From assembly GCA_964643965.1 (NCBI GenBank), contig CAZXVH010000001.1, forward strand, positions 81,038-145,037: a stretch of DNA of 64,000 nucleotides, written 5' to 3'. Origin of the DNA: GCA-2746795 sp964643965 (lineage in GTDB: Bacteria; Chloroflexota; Anaerolineae; Promineifilales; Promineifilaceae). The position numbers and the translations under genes are program-made. How positions within the stretch are numbered: the stretch's first letter is position 1; the number at the start of each line of letters is the position of its first letter. Below are positions 47,120 to 56,322 of the stretch, piece by piece. The notes below the pieces were generated by a model. It was not told where the DNA came from and did no database searches. It saw only the letters and a program-made list of their open reading frames with translations.

Positions 47120-47909
47120 ACAAGTTGCTGAGTCCCTTAAAGAATCCATCCTAAACGGGGATTTTGTACCGGGAGAAGCGCTGCCGACGGAGCCAGAATT
47201 GGCCGAAGCGTTTGGCGTCAGCCGCGCCGTCATCCGGGATGCGACGCGCATGTTGGCGGCGCGTGGTTTGGTGCAGGCGGAACATGGCCGGGGCGTTTTT
47301 GTGACAGAATCGCAGGTGGCGGCGTTTGGCGAGGCCCTCTTGTTGGCGCTGCGTCGAGCGGAGGCGACGGTGTGGGATGTGGAAGCATTTGAACAGGTCG
47401 TTTATCCAGAGGTAGCGGCGTTGGCGGCGGCCGAAGTGACCGACGATGAACTGGCTGAGATGCAGGCGTTGGCAGATGCGTACCTTGCCATCCATCGGGC
47501 TGTGTGGCAGCCAGCAGAAGAGGGTGGAACGATGCCATCGATGGCGGAACAAGAGTCAGCGCGGCAAGCATTTTTGCGCTTTATGGCTTCGATTTTCACG
47601 GCGACGCACAATGCCGTTCTGCAACTGCTGGCAATGCCACTGCTGGAACTGCACAGTACCCGTGATTGGGATGCGGGTGGCGCAGAATCTATGACATATG
47701 ATGAAATATTAGCCATTGAACAGGCGTTTATGGAAAAGGTAATTGAAATGATAGCGTCCCGTGACCCTGATTATGCCAGAACGGCCATGCGCCAACTGAT
47801 GAAACTACCGGCTGAAGCGGAAACGGCTATGCGGAAAACGGCCGTTGGGGAGACCCCTATTATCCCGTTATCCTTGAGTCGCTGGGTGAGTGAAAAGCAG
47901 CGGGATTAG
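47067..47909 (+). CDS. GntR-family transcriptional regulator (FadR-like)
   Basis: 280 residues from ATG 47067 (AGAAGAGGG upstream). The N-terminal winged helix-turn-helix is clear: LAEQVAESLKESILNGDFVPG, LPTEPELAEAFGVSRAVIRD, LAARGLVQAEHGRGVFV. The C-terminal helical domain (about 90-240) is of the FCD ligand-binding type. It probably binds the inverted repeat upstream of the operon and controls the MFS gene it overlaps. The 3' end overlaps the convergent aldo/keto reductase gene by four bases. Confidence 0.85.
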   Translation: MSQKKPFSQPVKKQTLAEQVAESLKESILNGDFVPGEALPTEPELAEAFGVSRAVIRDATRMLAARGLVQAEHGRGVFVTESQVAAFGEALLLALRRAEATVWDVEAFEQVVYPEVAALAAAEVTDDELAEMQALADAYLAIHRAVWQPAEEGGTMPSMAEQESARQAFLRFMASIFTATHNAVLQLLAMPLLELHSTRDWDAGGAESMTYDEILAIEQAFMEKVIEMIASRDPDYARTAMRQLMKLPAEAETAMRKTAVGETPIIPLSLSRWVSEKQRD

Positions 47910-48892
47910 TTCCAGGCAAGTTGGCTGCGGGTGTGCCAATATGCTTCTGGAGATTCGCGGAGGGTTTGCAAGCGAACGGCCGTTTCCCCGTCATAGTCCA
48001 CAGCCACGGCCGCCACATTACTCTGCAAATGCTCGACCGTCGCCGCTCCACTCAACGCCACATCTACCCAGGGTTGCGCCAGAACGGCCGCCAGGGCCAG
48101 CGCATCAGAGGTGGTGTTCTTGGCGGCGGCGAGTTGGTGCAGAAGAGCCATGTTGGGATCGGTGTTGCGGGGGGTTAAACGGCCGTTTGCCAATGCCTCC
48201 TTCACAATCACACCCAAGCCAGCCTCGTGAGCCTGGCGCAAAGTCTCCCCCGCTGCTTGTTCCAGCAGATTCCAGGTGGCTTGCACACTGTCGAAGAGGA
48301 GCGCGCCATCTTCTGTTTGTACATCCAGGGCGCGTTTGAGCGTTTCCCCTTGTTGGCTGCCACTGAGCGACAGCCCGATTTTGAGACCGCCTTGCTTGAG
48401 CTGCGCCAATTTTGCCAGCACTGCTTCGTTGGTCAGGACGCCACTGTCGAGGGTGGCGGAGTGGATTTGGTACAGGTCGAGGGCGTCGCCGAGCAGGGCG
48501 CGACTTTCCTGGATTTGGCGCTGTAACACGGGCAGAGAATGCTCTTTGATTTCGTGGGCGTCGGCTTGAATCTGCCAATCGGCGGTGTAGGTGTAGCCCC
48601 ATTTGGAGCCGACAGTCACTTGATCAGCGGGAATCTGCCGCGCCGTCAGCCAGGCGCCGAGAAACGCTTCGGCGCGGCCGTAGGAACGGGCGGCGTCGAA
48701 GTAGCGGACGCCGCTTTCCCACGCCGCATCCAATACGCGGTGGGTACGCGCCTCCATGGCGGCGATGTCGTAATTCTCGTCCAAATCTTGGGCGTGGCCC
48801 AGGTTGATGTAGCCTGGGCGACCGAGCGCTGCCAGACCCAGTCCAATGGGGGTAACTTGTAAATCTGTGGCGCCAAATGAGCGTGTTTTCAT
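47906..48892 (-). CDS. aldo/keto reductase
   Basis: NADPH-dependent TIM-barrel reductase of 328 residues. Catalytic tetrad positions are visible: Asp in YFDAARSYG (with the Tyr), Lys in VGSKWGYT, and His in LYQIHSATLD. The N-terminal FGATDLQVTPIGLGLAALG is typical. The substrate cannot be predicted. It reads towards the MFS-gntR operon and overlaps gntR by four bases, so it is not part of it. Confidence 0.85.
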   Translation of the reverse strand: MKTRSFGATDLQVTPIGLGLAALGRPGYINLGHAQDLDENYDIAAMEARTHRVLDAAWESGVRYFDAARSYGRAEAFLGAWLTARQIPADQVTVGSKWGYTYTADWQIQADAHEIKEHSLPVLQRQIQESRALLGDALDLYQIHSATLDSGVLTNEAVLAKLAQLKQGGLKIGLSLSGSQQGETLKRALDVQTEDGALLFDSVQATWNLLEQAAGETLRQAHEAGLGVIVKEALANGRLTPRNTDPNMALLHQLAAAKNTTSDALALAAVLAQPWVDVALSGAATVEHLQSNVAAVAVDYDGETAVRLQTLRESPEAYWHTRSQLAWN

Positions 48893-49011
48893 GGGATCCT
48901 TCCTTTATCTGGGTGATTTATTTAATTTTAGCAGAGGATAAGGGGGAAACAAAAACGGCCGTTTCCGGGCAGCTGCGGAACGGCCGTTTAACAAATGAAT
49001 CGGGAGAAGGA

Positions 49012-49042
49012 GAAGTTCAACTTTTTTGAAAAGTTGAACTTC
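49012..49042. repeat. perfect 14-bp hairpin
   Basis: GAAGTTCAACTTTT (49012-49025), 3-base loop, AAAAGTTGAACTTC (49029-49042). It lies five bases beyond the stop of the minus-strand queuosine-transporter gene, so it may end its transcript although no separate T-run follows. A diverged relative is at 26639-26668. Two AACGGCCGTT palindromes (48954, 48979) are close by. Confidence 0.6.
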
Positions 49043-49046
49043 TTGG

Positions 49047-49751
49047 TTACTCGTCCCCTTCTTCAACCTGTGACCAATCGGGATCGGGGTAGATGTAGAT
49101 GAGGGGGATGCTCACCAACGTCACCGCGAATTTGACGATGAGGTTGAAGATGAAGATTTGCCACACCACCAGCCACGGCACCGTACCGCCGAAGGCCACC
49201 AGGGCAAAGATGGCGGTGTCGATGGGGATAGAGGCGGAGTTGCTGACTAAAACCCGCGCCCACTGCTTCTCCTTAGTCACTTTGGTGACAAACCAATGAT
49301 ACGCTTCTGTATCGACCAGTTCACTAATCACTTCCGCCAGAATCGAGGCCAAGACGATGCGCCACAACGGGCCAAAAACCATCGAGAAAGCGGTCGCAAA
49401 TGTGCCATCCGGATCAGCCAGATTGTCGCCAGGCATGGCTGCTGCCCAGGCAAAATAGACCACCATAAACAGGTTGATGGCCGCAGCGCTGACGATGAGT
49501 ACCTGCGCGTTGCGCTTCCCCACAATTTTGTGGACGAGGTCGCGTAAGGTAAAGGTGATGGGATAGATAAAAGTGCCCATATCGACAGCCAGACCGCCGA
49601 TGACGGCGATTTTCATGCTGGCGATGTCGGCGATCATTTGGGCGCCGACGTATGAGGCGATAACGACAATGGCAACGGCCGGAATGGCGCGGGCTATCGG
49701 GCCGGCCGTTGAGGTTGCCGGAACTCCTTGTTTTTCAGTGAATGCAGTCAA
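49047..49751 (-). CDS. queuosine-precursor transporter (VUT family)
   Basis: Membrane protein of 234 residues with about six helices; the family (YhhQ/DUF165) imports queuosine precursors such as preQ0/preQ1. Typical segments: ASYVGAQMIADI, MGTFIYPITFTLRDLVHKIV, ISELVDTEAYHW, NSASIPIDTAIFALVAFGG. The start at 49751 follows AAAGGAGAT. The 300-base spacer upstream (49752-50051) holds no preQ1 riboswitch that I can recognise. Confidence 0.85.
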   Translation of the reverse strand: MTAFTEKQGVPATSTAGPIARAIPAVAIVVIASYVGAQMIADIASMKIAVIGGLAVDMGTFIYPITFTLRDLVHKIVGKRNAQVLIVSAAAINLFMVVYFAWAAAMPGDNLADPDGTFATAFSMVFGPLWRIVLASILAEVISELVDTEAYHWFVTKVTKEKQWARVLVSNSASIPIDTAIFALVAFGGTVPWLVVWQIFIFNLIVKFAVTLVSIPLIYIYPDPDWSQVEEGDE

Positions 49752-50051
49752 AATAATCTCCTTTGTTTTGTTGAGGCGGGTGCTGCGACCGCCGCAGTAT
49801 TTGATTGCCCAGAGTATAAAAGTTGCAGGGTTGCAAAGTTGCAGAGTGACTGATTTTTGTCACTCGCTACCTGCCACTCGCCACTTGCTGCCTTTCGATC
49901 TGGACGGGCTGCCGGGTTCTCTGCCACCGGCAAAAGCAGGGGATTATAACAAGGAGTGCTTGCTTTGGGCATTGGTAATTGCTTAGAGATTGAGCTAAAC
50001 TGCCGACGATAAGAATCCTTTGTATCTTCGTATTGATTTTTAGAGGTTTGT
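49752..50051. other. divergent spacer between queuosine transporter and ybaK-like gene
   Basis: No gene. It contains a GCGGGTGCTGCGACCGC-type small hairpin near 49777-49796, a tandem GTTGCAGGGTTGCAAAGTTG stretch (49823-49847) and the CACTCGCTACCTGCCACTCG repeat (49860-49891) also seen elsewhere. Both promoters must lie here; none is convincing. Confidence 0.4.
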
Positions 50052-50531
50052 ATGTCGTTAACGAGTAGAGAGCTAAACGAGTTTCTCGTCCAAAACCAAA
50101 TTGAAGCAGAGATCATCTTTTTAGAGGAAGAGACGCGCACCGTGGCGGAAGCGGCGGCCGTTTTGGGCGCAGAACCAGACCAGATCATCAAGTCCATCTT
50201 GTTTTTGGCGGATGGGGCGCCGGTATTGGTCATCAACAATGGCCTGGCGCGGGTGGCGTGGAAGCAGCTGGCTGATTATCTGGGTGTGTCTCGCAGACGG
50301 TTGAAAACGGCCGTTCCTGAAACTGTGCTGGCCATAACGGGCTACGAGGTGGGGGCGGTTCCCCCGTTTGGGCATAAAACGACATTGCGCACGGTGGTGG
50401 CAACGGCCGTTTACCATCAAACCATCATCTATGGCGGCGGCGGTGAGGTTCAGGCGCTCATGAAGCTGACGACGGCTGAATTAAAGCGGGTGGTGGGGAC
50501 GGAAACGGCGACTATAAAGGATGAAGGATGA
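50052..50531 (+). CDS. YbaK/EbsC-family aminoacyl-tRNA deacylase (second copy)
   Basis: 159 residues. Family motifs: conserved Lys in QIIKSILFLADG, VINNGLARVAWKQLADYLG, and YEVGAVPPFGHK with the GxxxP loop. It is clearly diverged from the copy at 17839, so the two probably have different tRNA specificities. The last four bases overlap the start of the DHA2-type transporter gene (ATGA), an unusual partnership. Confidence 0.82.
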   Translation: MSLTSRELNEFLVQNQIEAEIIFLEEETRTVAEAAAVLGAEPDQIIKSILFLADGAPVLVINNGLARVAWKQLADYLGVSRRRLKTAVPETVLAITGYEVGAVPPFGHKTTLRTVVATAVYHQTIIYGGGGEVQALMKLTTAELKRVVGTETATIKDEG

Positions 50532-51997
50532 AGCATGAAATAGACGACGCGGAATCAATCGAATATCCGCAATCCGCAATCTACAGTCGCAAATGGTACG
50601 TGATGGTGGCGGTGGCCATGAGCACCTTTTTATCGACCATTGATGGCAGCATCGTCAACGTGGCCCTGCCCACCCTGGTGACTGAATTAGATACGGTGTT
50701 TGCCGTGGCGCAGTGGGTGATTTTGGCCTACTTGTTAGCGCAGGCCACGCTCTTGCCCAGCGCCGGGCGTCTGGGCGATATGCTGGGCAAAAAGCGTATT
50801 TACACCGGTGGCATTGTGGTGTTTACGGCCGCTTCCGTATTATGCGCCTTGTCGCCGAATGTGTATTGGCTGATTGGTTTTCGTCTGCTGCAAGCGATTG
50901 GCTCAGTGATGATGTTGGGCTTGGGCATGGCGATTGTGACGGAAGCGTTTCCGCCGCAGGAGCGGGGCAAGGCCATTGGTTTGAATGGTACGTTCGTCTC
51001 CATCGGTATTGTGCTGGGACCGACGCTGGGCGGTATGCTTTTGAGCGTGACCTCGTGGCATTGGCTTTTCCTGGTCAACCTGCCCGTTGGCATCCTGGGG
51101 GCGTTTTTGGCGTGGCGATTTGTGCCGGATACACGGCCGTTGGGCAAACAAGAATTCGATTTCGGCGGCGCGGTTCTCCTGTTCATCAGCTTGTTGGCGT
51201 TATTACTGGCGCTGACCCTGGGACAGGAGCGCGGTTTCAGTGAGGCGCTTATTTTGACCTTGTTTGGCGTGGCGTCGCTCTTTTTGCTGATTTTTATTGG
51301 CGTGGAAAAGCGCCAGCCACAGCCGATGCTCGACCTGAGTTTGTTTCGCAACCGGGTCTTTAGTTTAAGTTTACTCATTGGCTCCGTCGCTTTTACGGCC
51401 ATTGCAGGTACGACGCTACTGCTGCCTTTTTATCTGCAAAATATGCGCGGCTTTGAGGTGCAGCAGGTGGGCTTGATGATGGCCTTGATCCCCGTATTTT
51501 TGGGAGTGGCGGCGCCGCTGGCGGGCAGCGCTTCGGACAAGTATGGTACGCGGCGCATTGCTAGCATCGGCCTGCTCATTGTCATCGCCGGGTACTGGGT
51601 GATGAGTGGCTTTGATGTGACGACGACGCTGCTGATTTTTGCACTGGGCGTCGTTCCCATCGGCCTGGGTATGGGTATCTTCCAGTCTCCCAACAACAGC
51701 GCGGTGATGGGCGCCGCGCCGCCGGAACACTTGGGCGTGGCTTCGGGGCTGCTCGGGTTGAGTCGTACTTTGGGGCAGACAACGGGGATTGCTCTCTTTG
51801 GCGCGTTATGGGCCGGTCGGGTGGCCATCGCTATGGGCAAAACGCCAGTGGGTGGGGCTACAACCGCCCCGATTTCGGCACAAATCGCCGGTTTACAGGA
51901 GGTGTTCTTGGCGATGATGGCCTTGATGGTGGTGGCGTTGGTGTTGAGTGTGTGGGGGATTAAACAAGAAAAATTAATACGAAGAAATAAAGGGTGA
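50528..51997 (+). CDS. MFS drug transporter, DHA2 (14-helix) type
   Basis: 489 residues, about 14 membrane helices. DHA2/EmrB-type signatures: FLSTIDGSIVNVALPTLV in helix 1, SAGRLGDMLGKKRIY in the 2-3 loop and LNGTFVSIGIVLGPTLGGML in helix 5. It probably exports a drug or toxic metabolite with protons. The N-terminal 20 residues are encoded partly by the short tandem repeat AATATCCGCAATCCGCAATC (50563-50582), so the true start could be later, at the Met just before helix 1. Confidence 0.85.
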   Translation: MKHEIDDAESIEYPQSAIYSRKWYVMVAVAMSTFLSTIDGSIVNVALPTLVTELDTVFAVAQWVILAYLLAQATLLPSAGRLGDMLGKKRIYTGGIVVFTAASVLCALSPNVYWLIGFRLLQAIGSVMMLGLGMAIVTEAFPPQERGKAIGLNGTFVSIGIVLGPTLGGMLLSVTSWHWLFLVNLPVGILGAFLAWRFVPDTRPLGKQEFDFGGAVLLFISLLALLLALTLGQERGFSEALILTLFGVASLFLLIFIGVEKRQPQPMLDLSLFRNRVFSLSLLIGSVAFTAIAGTTLLLPFYLQNMRGFEVQQVGLMMALIPVFLGVAAPLAGSASDKYGTRRIASIGLLIVIAGYWVMSGFDVTTTLLIFALGVVPIGLGMGIFQSPNNSAVMGAAPPEHLGVASGLLGLSRTLGQTTGIALFGALWAGRVAIAMGKTPVGGATTAPISAQIAGLQEVFLAMMALMVVALVLSVWGIKQEKLIRRNKG

Positions 51998-52074
51998 AAG
52001 AAACAAAGAAAAGCCATTGTCTCTTTGTTTCTTTGCCCCTTTGCCCCTTTGTATTGAATGTTTAGGAATAAATC

Positions 52075-53490
52075 ATGCGATTATTTGAGATTTTGATGCT
52101 GTTAGCGATTTTGCCAGTGTTGGCCTGGCCTTTGCTGCCCTGGCGACGGCCGAGATGGGTCGATTTTTTGCCGGTAACGGCCGTTATCCTCCTGCTCTTC
52201 CAACTGATTATTGAAGGGTATCGTTGGCAGATGTTGCCAACCTATGCGCTGGTTATCGGGCTGTTTTTGGGGACGTTACCCCGTTTGTGGAGACCTCGAG
52301 CCTCGGCCAAAAAACGGTCGGGCTGGATGATGACGGGGAGCGTGGTGGGGTTGTTGGTCTGGTTGGCGGCGCTGGCGCTACCTTACGCCTTGCCTGTGCC
52401 AAAATTGCCAGATGTAACCGGCCCTTATGCCATCGGCACACAAACCTTCCATCTCGTCGATGACAGCCGTGATGAAATCTACACCGACGATCCGGCCGAT
52501 AAACGGGAAATCATGATACAGATTTGGTATCCAACAACTCCAGACGCCAAGGGGGAAACGGCGATCTACCTGGAAGACCTGGCCGTGATGGGGCCTGTGT
52601 TGGCTGAACGGCTCAATCTGCCCTCGTTTTTGCTCGACCACATCAACCTGACCAAACTGCACGCGCTCAAAGATGCACCTGTTTTATCTGCTGAATCCCC
52701 ATTCCCGGTGCTGGTTTTCTCTCATGGCTTACAGGGGATGCGCCAGCAGAACACGGCGATGGTCGAGGAACTGGTCAGCCACGGTTTTGTGGTGGCTACG
52801 ATTGACCATACTTATGGCAATGTCATGACGGTTTTCCCCGATGGCCGGGTGGCGCTTTATAAGCCTGAGGTGCTTTCTGGCGAGGGTGAGCCGCCGCGCA
52901 CCAGCACTCAGTTGGTGCAAGTTTGGGCGGACGATATGGGCTTTGTGTTGGATCAGTTGGTGGTTTGGAATGAGGAAGATGGCGGGGAGTTTAACGGCCG
53001 TTTAGACCTCTCCAAAGTTGGCGTATTCGGCCATTCTACAGGAGGCGGGGCCACGGTTGAGTTTTGCGGCCGGGATGCCCGTTGCCAGGCAGGCGTGGGG
53101 CTGGATGCCTGGGTCGTGCCGGTTTCAGACAATGTCGTGGCCGCTGGCCTAAACCAGCCTTTCCTCTTTTTACGCGCCGACAAGTGGAACTTTAACGATG
53201 CCAGCGACAATCATGTCATCGCTGAAAAACTATTTGCGAGTTTAGCGGAGACAGGCTATTTGGCGACGGTGACAGGCGCGGCGCATTTTGATTTTACCGA
53301 TATTCCCTTGCTTTCGCCGCTGACGTCGCAGTTGGCTCTTTCTGGCGACATGGACAGCGACTACACCGTCGAGATGATGAACAGCATGGTCTCCGCCTTC
53401 TTCCGCCAGGAATTGCAAGACGCTGGGGAAGATTTGGTGACGGGGGCGATGGTGTATCCTGAGATGGAATTGGTGGGGAACGGCCGTTAG
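52075..53490 (+). CDS. membrane-anchored alpha/beta hydrolase (PAF-acetylhydrolase-like)
   Basis: 471 residues. Three to four N-terminal membrane helices (about 1-110) are followed by an alpha/beta-hydrolase domain. The nucleophile elbow is VGVFGHSTGGGATV (catalytic Ser), the oxyanion part PVLVFSHGLQG, and the likely catalytic His is in GAAHFDFTD near the end. The domain resembles the platelet-activating-factor acetylhydrolase II group, which cleaves short-chain esters of phospholipids. A tandem paralogue follows at 53624, so duplication is likely. The true substrate is unknown. Confidence 0.75.
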   Translation: MRLFEILMLLAILPVLAWPLLPWRRPRWVDFLPVTAVILLLFQLIIEGYRWQMLPTYALVIGLFLGTLPRLWRPRASAKKRSGWMMTGSVVGLLVWLAALALPYALPVPKLPDVTGPYAIGTQTFHLVDDSRDEIYTDDPADKREIMIQIWYPTTPDAKGETAIYLEDLAVMGPVLAERLNLPSFLLDHINLTKLHALKDAPVLSAESPFPVLVFSHGLQGMRQQNTAMVEELVSHGFVVATIDHTYGNVMTVFPDGRVALYKPEVLSGEGEPPRTSTQLVQVWADDMGFVLDQLVVWNEEDGGEFNGRLDLSKVGVFGHSTGGGATVEFCGRDARCQAGVGLDAWVVPVSDNVVAAGLNQPFLFLRADKWNFNDASDNHVIAEKLFASLAETGYLATVTGAAHFDFTDIPLLSPLTSQLALSGDMDSDYTVEMMNSMVSAFFRQELQDAGEDLVTGAMVYPEMELVGNGR

Positions 53491-53514
53491 CAAACAGACG
53501 AGGGCTGAGCCTGT

Positions 53515-53608
53515 CGAAGCCCGGCGACTTCGACAAGCTCAGTCACCGACCTTCGACAAGCTCAGTCACCGGCCTTCGACAGATACCAGCCTTCGACAAG
53601 CTCAGGCT
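53515..53608. repeat. CTTCGACAAGCTCAG repeats between the two hydrolases
   Basis: Three copies of CTTCGACAAGCTCAG (53527, 53553 and 53591) with a partial copy between them (53576) and an opposed CCTGTCGAAG copy at 53509-53518. Opposed copies can form a hairpin. The same core in reverse (CCTGAGCTTGTCGAAGG) is embedded in the aconitase-X gene at about 31739-31755. Confidence 0.75.
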
Positions 53609-53623
53609 TCGTTGCGTACATTT

Positions 53624-55009
53624 ATGAGACCCCTTGAAATTTCGATTTTACTGGCTAATTTGATAACGGCCGTTTTCATTTTCTGGTATCCAGCAGAGAG
53701 TGAGGTGGTGATACCAGTGGTGGCGTTAATCTCGCCGCTGCTCATTTTGGGGCATATGGCCGTTGAGAAACCACGTTGGCAGATGACGCCTGCGTATGGG
53801 CAAGCGATTGTCGTGTTGGCGCTCAGTGGGGTGGGGGCAGCGGGGGCGGCGTTTCACAACGGCTGGTTCCTGTTTTTGTGGACGCTGCTGTTTGTAACGG
53901 CCGTTCTCCTAACCACCATCATGGCTGTGCCAAAATTGCCCACGCCGACTGGCCCTTATGCGGTGGGTACACGCACCTTCCATCTGGTGGATACCAGTCG
54001 CACCGAGTTATTTAGCCAGAGCAAAACGGCGCCGCGTGAGCTGATGGTGCAGCTGTGGTATCCGGCGCAGAAGCCCGCTAAAGATAAACCAGCTCCCTTT
54101 GTCGCCGATTTTGAGATTGGCGGCCCGGCGATTGCCCGACGGCTGGGCTTCCCGCCGTTTACCGTGCGGCATATTGATTTGGTGCGTACCCATAGTCATG
54201 AAGAAGCGCTGCTTTTGCCCGGAGCCAAACGGTTCCCGACGGTGATATTTTCACATGGCTACATGGGCATTCGTTCCCAAAATACGTGGCAGATGGAAGC
54301 GTTGGCAAGCCAGGGGTATGTGGTGGTGGCGCCCAACCACACCTATGGCGCCATCATCACCGTTTTCCCCGATGACCGTGTTGTTTTTGGGATGATGGAG
54401 CCGCCCGACGACATGCCCGTCACCACGGCCGGCCGTTTAGGGATGCGGCAGTGGGCGGCGGATATTCAGTTTATTCTCGACCAATTGGCTGTTTGGAATG
54501 AAGAAGCAGGGCATTTTTTGAACGGCCGTTTAGATCTGAACCGTATCGGCTTGTTTGGACATTCGATGGGGGGCGGCGCGGCGCTGCAAACGGTGCTGAA
54601 TGGGGCGCACTGCCGGGCGCTGCTTTTGCTCGACCCGTGGCTGAAGCCATATGATGCTGAGGAAATGGACCAATCGTTGTCCTTGCCCCTGCTGGCGATG
54701 ATGAGTATGGGTGATTTTGGGCAGGAGAATGGGGAGATGGCGCAGCGCTTGGCAATGGGCAATGCCGCCGCGTCCATCGTCTTTACCATCGCTGGCAGCG
54801 GCCATTATGATTACAGCGATTTGCCCCTGCTTTCCCCCCTGCTGACTCGTCTGGTGGGGGCAAAGGGGCCGATAAACGGCCGTTTGGTGGCCCGTATCAT
54901 CAATGAGTACACCCTGGCTTTTTTTGATGCGTATTTGCGAGAACGGCCGTTGGGGTTGTTGAATGGGGAGCCGGCTTATAAAGAGGTGGTGTTTCTTATT
55001 CGTTCGTGA
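53624..55009 (+). CDS. membrane-anchored alpha/beta hydrolase (second copy)
   Basis: 461 residues from ATG 53624 (an upstream TTG in the repeat region is less likely). It is a paralogue of the preceding gene with the same plan: N-terminal membrane helices (about 1-105), then an alpha/beta-hydrolase domain with FSHGYMGIRSQNTWQME, nucleophile elbow GLFGHSMGGGAAL and a late His in GSGHYDYSD. Both share an opening PTGPYAVGTRTFHLVD-type strand and VWNEE...NGRLDL. It contains five AACGGCCGTT palindromes, an unusually high density. Confidence 0.75.
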   Translation: MRPLEISILLANLITAVFIFWYPAESEVVIPVVALISPLLILGHMAVEKPRWQMTPAYGQAIVVLALSGVGAAGAAFHNGWFLFLWTLLFVTAVLLTTIMAVPKLPTPTGPYAVGTRTFHLVDTSRTELFSQSKTAPRELMVQLWYPAQKPAKDKPAPFVADFEIGGPAIARRLGFPPFTVRHIDLVRTHSHEEALLLPGAKRFPTVIFSHGYMGIRSQNTWQMEALASQGYVVVAPNHTYGAIITVFPDDRVVFGMMEPPDDMPVTTAGRLGMRQWAADIQFILDQLAVWNEEAGHFLNGRLDLNRIGLFGHSMGGGAALQTVLNGAHCRALLLLDPWLKPYDAEEMDQSLSLPLLAMMSMGDFGQENGEMAQRLAMGNAAASIVFTIAGSGHYDYSDLPLLSPLLTRLVGAKGPINGRLVARIINEYTLAFFDAYLRERPLGLLNGEPAYKEVVFLIRS

Positions 55010-55209
55010 GTACAACGAATTTGAGAAAGGAACGAATTTGTTTGAAACGGCCGTTCTTCTTCAGTTCTCAAACCATCAGCAAACGCACTCTGATAATCTC
55101 GTTATTTTACTGGGGATAACGGCCGTTCTGCGAATATTTTGTAAACACCCTTGCAAACCAGACCAGACTAGACCATAATGATATTCATATCGTGAGAGGT
55201 GATAAAGCT

Positions 55210-55473
55210 ATGCAAATCACAAATATTTCTGAGGCGAAAGCAAGCCTGTCAAAACTGGTCGAACGCGCCATGCGTGGTGAAGAGGTTATTATCGGGAAAG
55301 CTGGCAAACCTGTGGCAAAATTAGTACCTTATACCCTGGATACAACTCCCCGTCAATTAGGCGTGGGTAAGTGGCAGGGACATATCTGGATGGCAGATGA
55401 TTTTGATGAATTGCCGGAAGATATGCTAAATCTGTTTATAGGGGATGATGAAGACAGTGAACCTACTCCTTGA
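55210..55473 (+). CDS. Phd/YefM-type antitoxin
   Basis: 87 residues from ATG 55210 (AGAGGTGAT upstream; a GTG at 55192 would add six). The N-terminal ITNISEAKASLSKLVERAM, then GEEVIIGKAGKPVAKLVPY, is the standard Phd/YefM antitoxin fold, with an acidic C-terminus for toxin binding. The gene overlaps the PIN toxin by 29 bases. It probably also represses the operon. Confidence 0.88.
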   Translation: MQITNISEAKASLSKLVERAMRGEEVIIGKAGKPVAKLVPYTLDTTPRQLGVGKWQGHIWMADDFDELPEDMLNLFIGDDEDSEPTP

Positions 55474-55837
55474 TACCCATACCTTTCTCTGGGCCATCGA
55501 CAACAGTCCCAGACTTTCCCCAAAGGCACGAGATGCTATTATAGACGGCAACAATATTGTCTTTGTCAGTGCGGCAACAGCCTGGGAGATTGCCATCAAA
55601 AAGTCGATTGGCAAATTGGAGATACCCAATAGCGATTATTTGGAAGAGCTACGCCTGCATCGTTTTACCCCGCTGGATATAACAACAGAACATGCGTTAA
55701 CGGTTGAAACCTTGCCCCCCATTCATAAAGATCCATTTGACAGGATGTTAATTGCACAAGCCCAAGTGGAGAAACTAACCTTGATCACGGCCGACCCCAA
55801 AATAAAAACGTACTCAGTTTCAATTATTGAAACATAA
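55445..55837 (+). CDS. PIN-domain toxin (VapC-like)
   Basis: PIN-domain ribonuclease toxin of 130 residues (start 55445 or 55448). The acidic active site is visible: LLLDTHTFLWAI (first Asp), SAATAWEIAIKK (Glu), HKDPFDRMLIAQA and LITADPKI (later Asps). VapC-type toxins cut tRNA or rRNA. It overlaps the Phd-like antitoxin gene, the usual module layout for this Phd-PIN subgroup. Confidence 0.87.
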   Translation: MMKTVNLLLDTHTFLWAIDNSPRLSPKARDAIIDGNNIVFVSAATAWEIAIKKSIGKLEIPNSDYLEELRLHRFTPLDITTEHALTVETLPPIHKDPFDRMLIAQAQVEKLTLITADPKIKTYSVSIIET

Positions 55838-55912
55838 TCAACCATCCCCATCATAAAACATTATGCTATAAACAGAGTCAATTGACCTCTTGGATTAAGG
55901 TAAGGAGTTCAT

Positions 55913-56185
55913 ATGTTACCACGCATCACACATGTTAAATATATCAAAGATTTTTGGTTAGTCTTAACTTTTTCAGATGGCACAGAAGCTGAAGTGGATT
56001 TCAGGGATCGGATCATGGGTCGCGGTGGCGTTTTTACTGAGTTGGAAAATTTACAGTTCTTCAGCCAAGTGTCGGTCGATCCAGAGGCAAAAACGTTAGT
56101 ATGGCCCAATGGCGTCGATTTTTGTCCAGATGTTTTATACGCAGAAGTAACTGGAGAACAATTACCGCTGCCACAGCCTATATAG
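55913..56185 (+). CDS. DUF2442 protein
   Basis: 90 residues with the DUF2442 pattern: ITHVKYIKDFWLVLTFSDGT, then VDFRD, and TLVWPNGVDFCPDVLYAEV at the end. Such proteins often accompany DUF4160 or other small toxin-antitoxin-like genes; the function is unknown. AAGGAG lies seven bases before ATG 55913. It stands just downstream of the Phd/PIN module and just before an assembly gap, so any partner gene may be lost. Confidence 0.8.
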   Translation: MLPRITHVKYIKDFWLVLTFSDGTEAEVDFRDRIMGRGGVFTELENLQFFSQVSVDPEAKTLVWPNGVDFCPDVLYAEVTGEQLPLPQPI

Positions 56186-56202
56186 ATAACTTTACTTTCA
56201 TC

Positions 56203-56302
56203 NNNNNNNNNNNNNNNNNNNNNNNNNNNNNNNNNNNNNNNNNNNNNNNNNNNNNNNNNNNNNNNNNNNNNNNNNNNNNNNNNNNNNNNNNNNNNNNNNN
56301 NN
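56203..56302. other. assembly gap (100 N)
   Basis: Exactly 100 N, length unknown, between the DUF2442 gene and a degenerate toxin-antitoxin copy. Similar sequence on both sides of the gap suggests repeats prevented assembly. Confidence 0.95.
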
Positions 56303-56322
56303 CTTTGTTGAACACGCGCTGA

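Noticed and set aside
49752..50051. preQ1 riboswitch before the queuosine-precursor transporter
   Set aside because: Neither the class I pseudoknot pattern nor a ribosome-site-blocking hairpin could be recognised.
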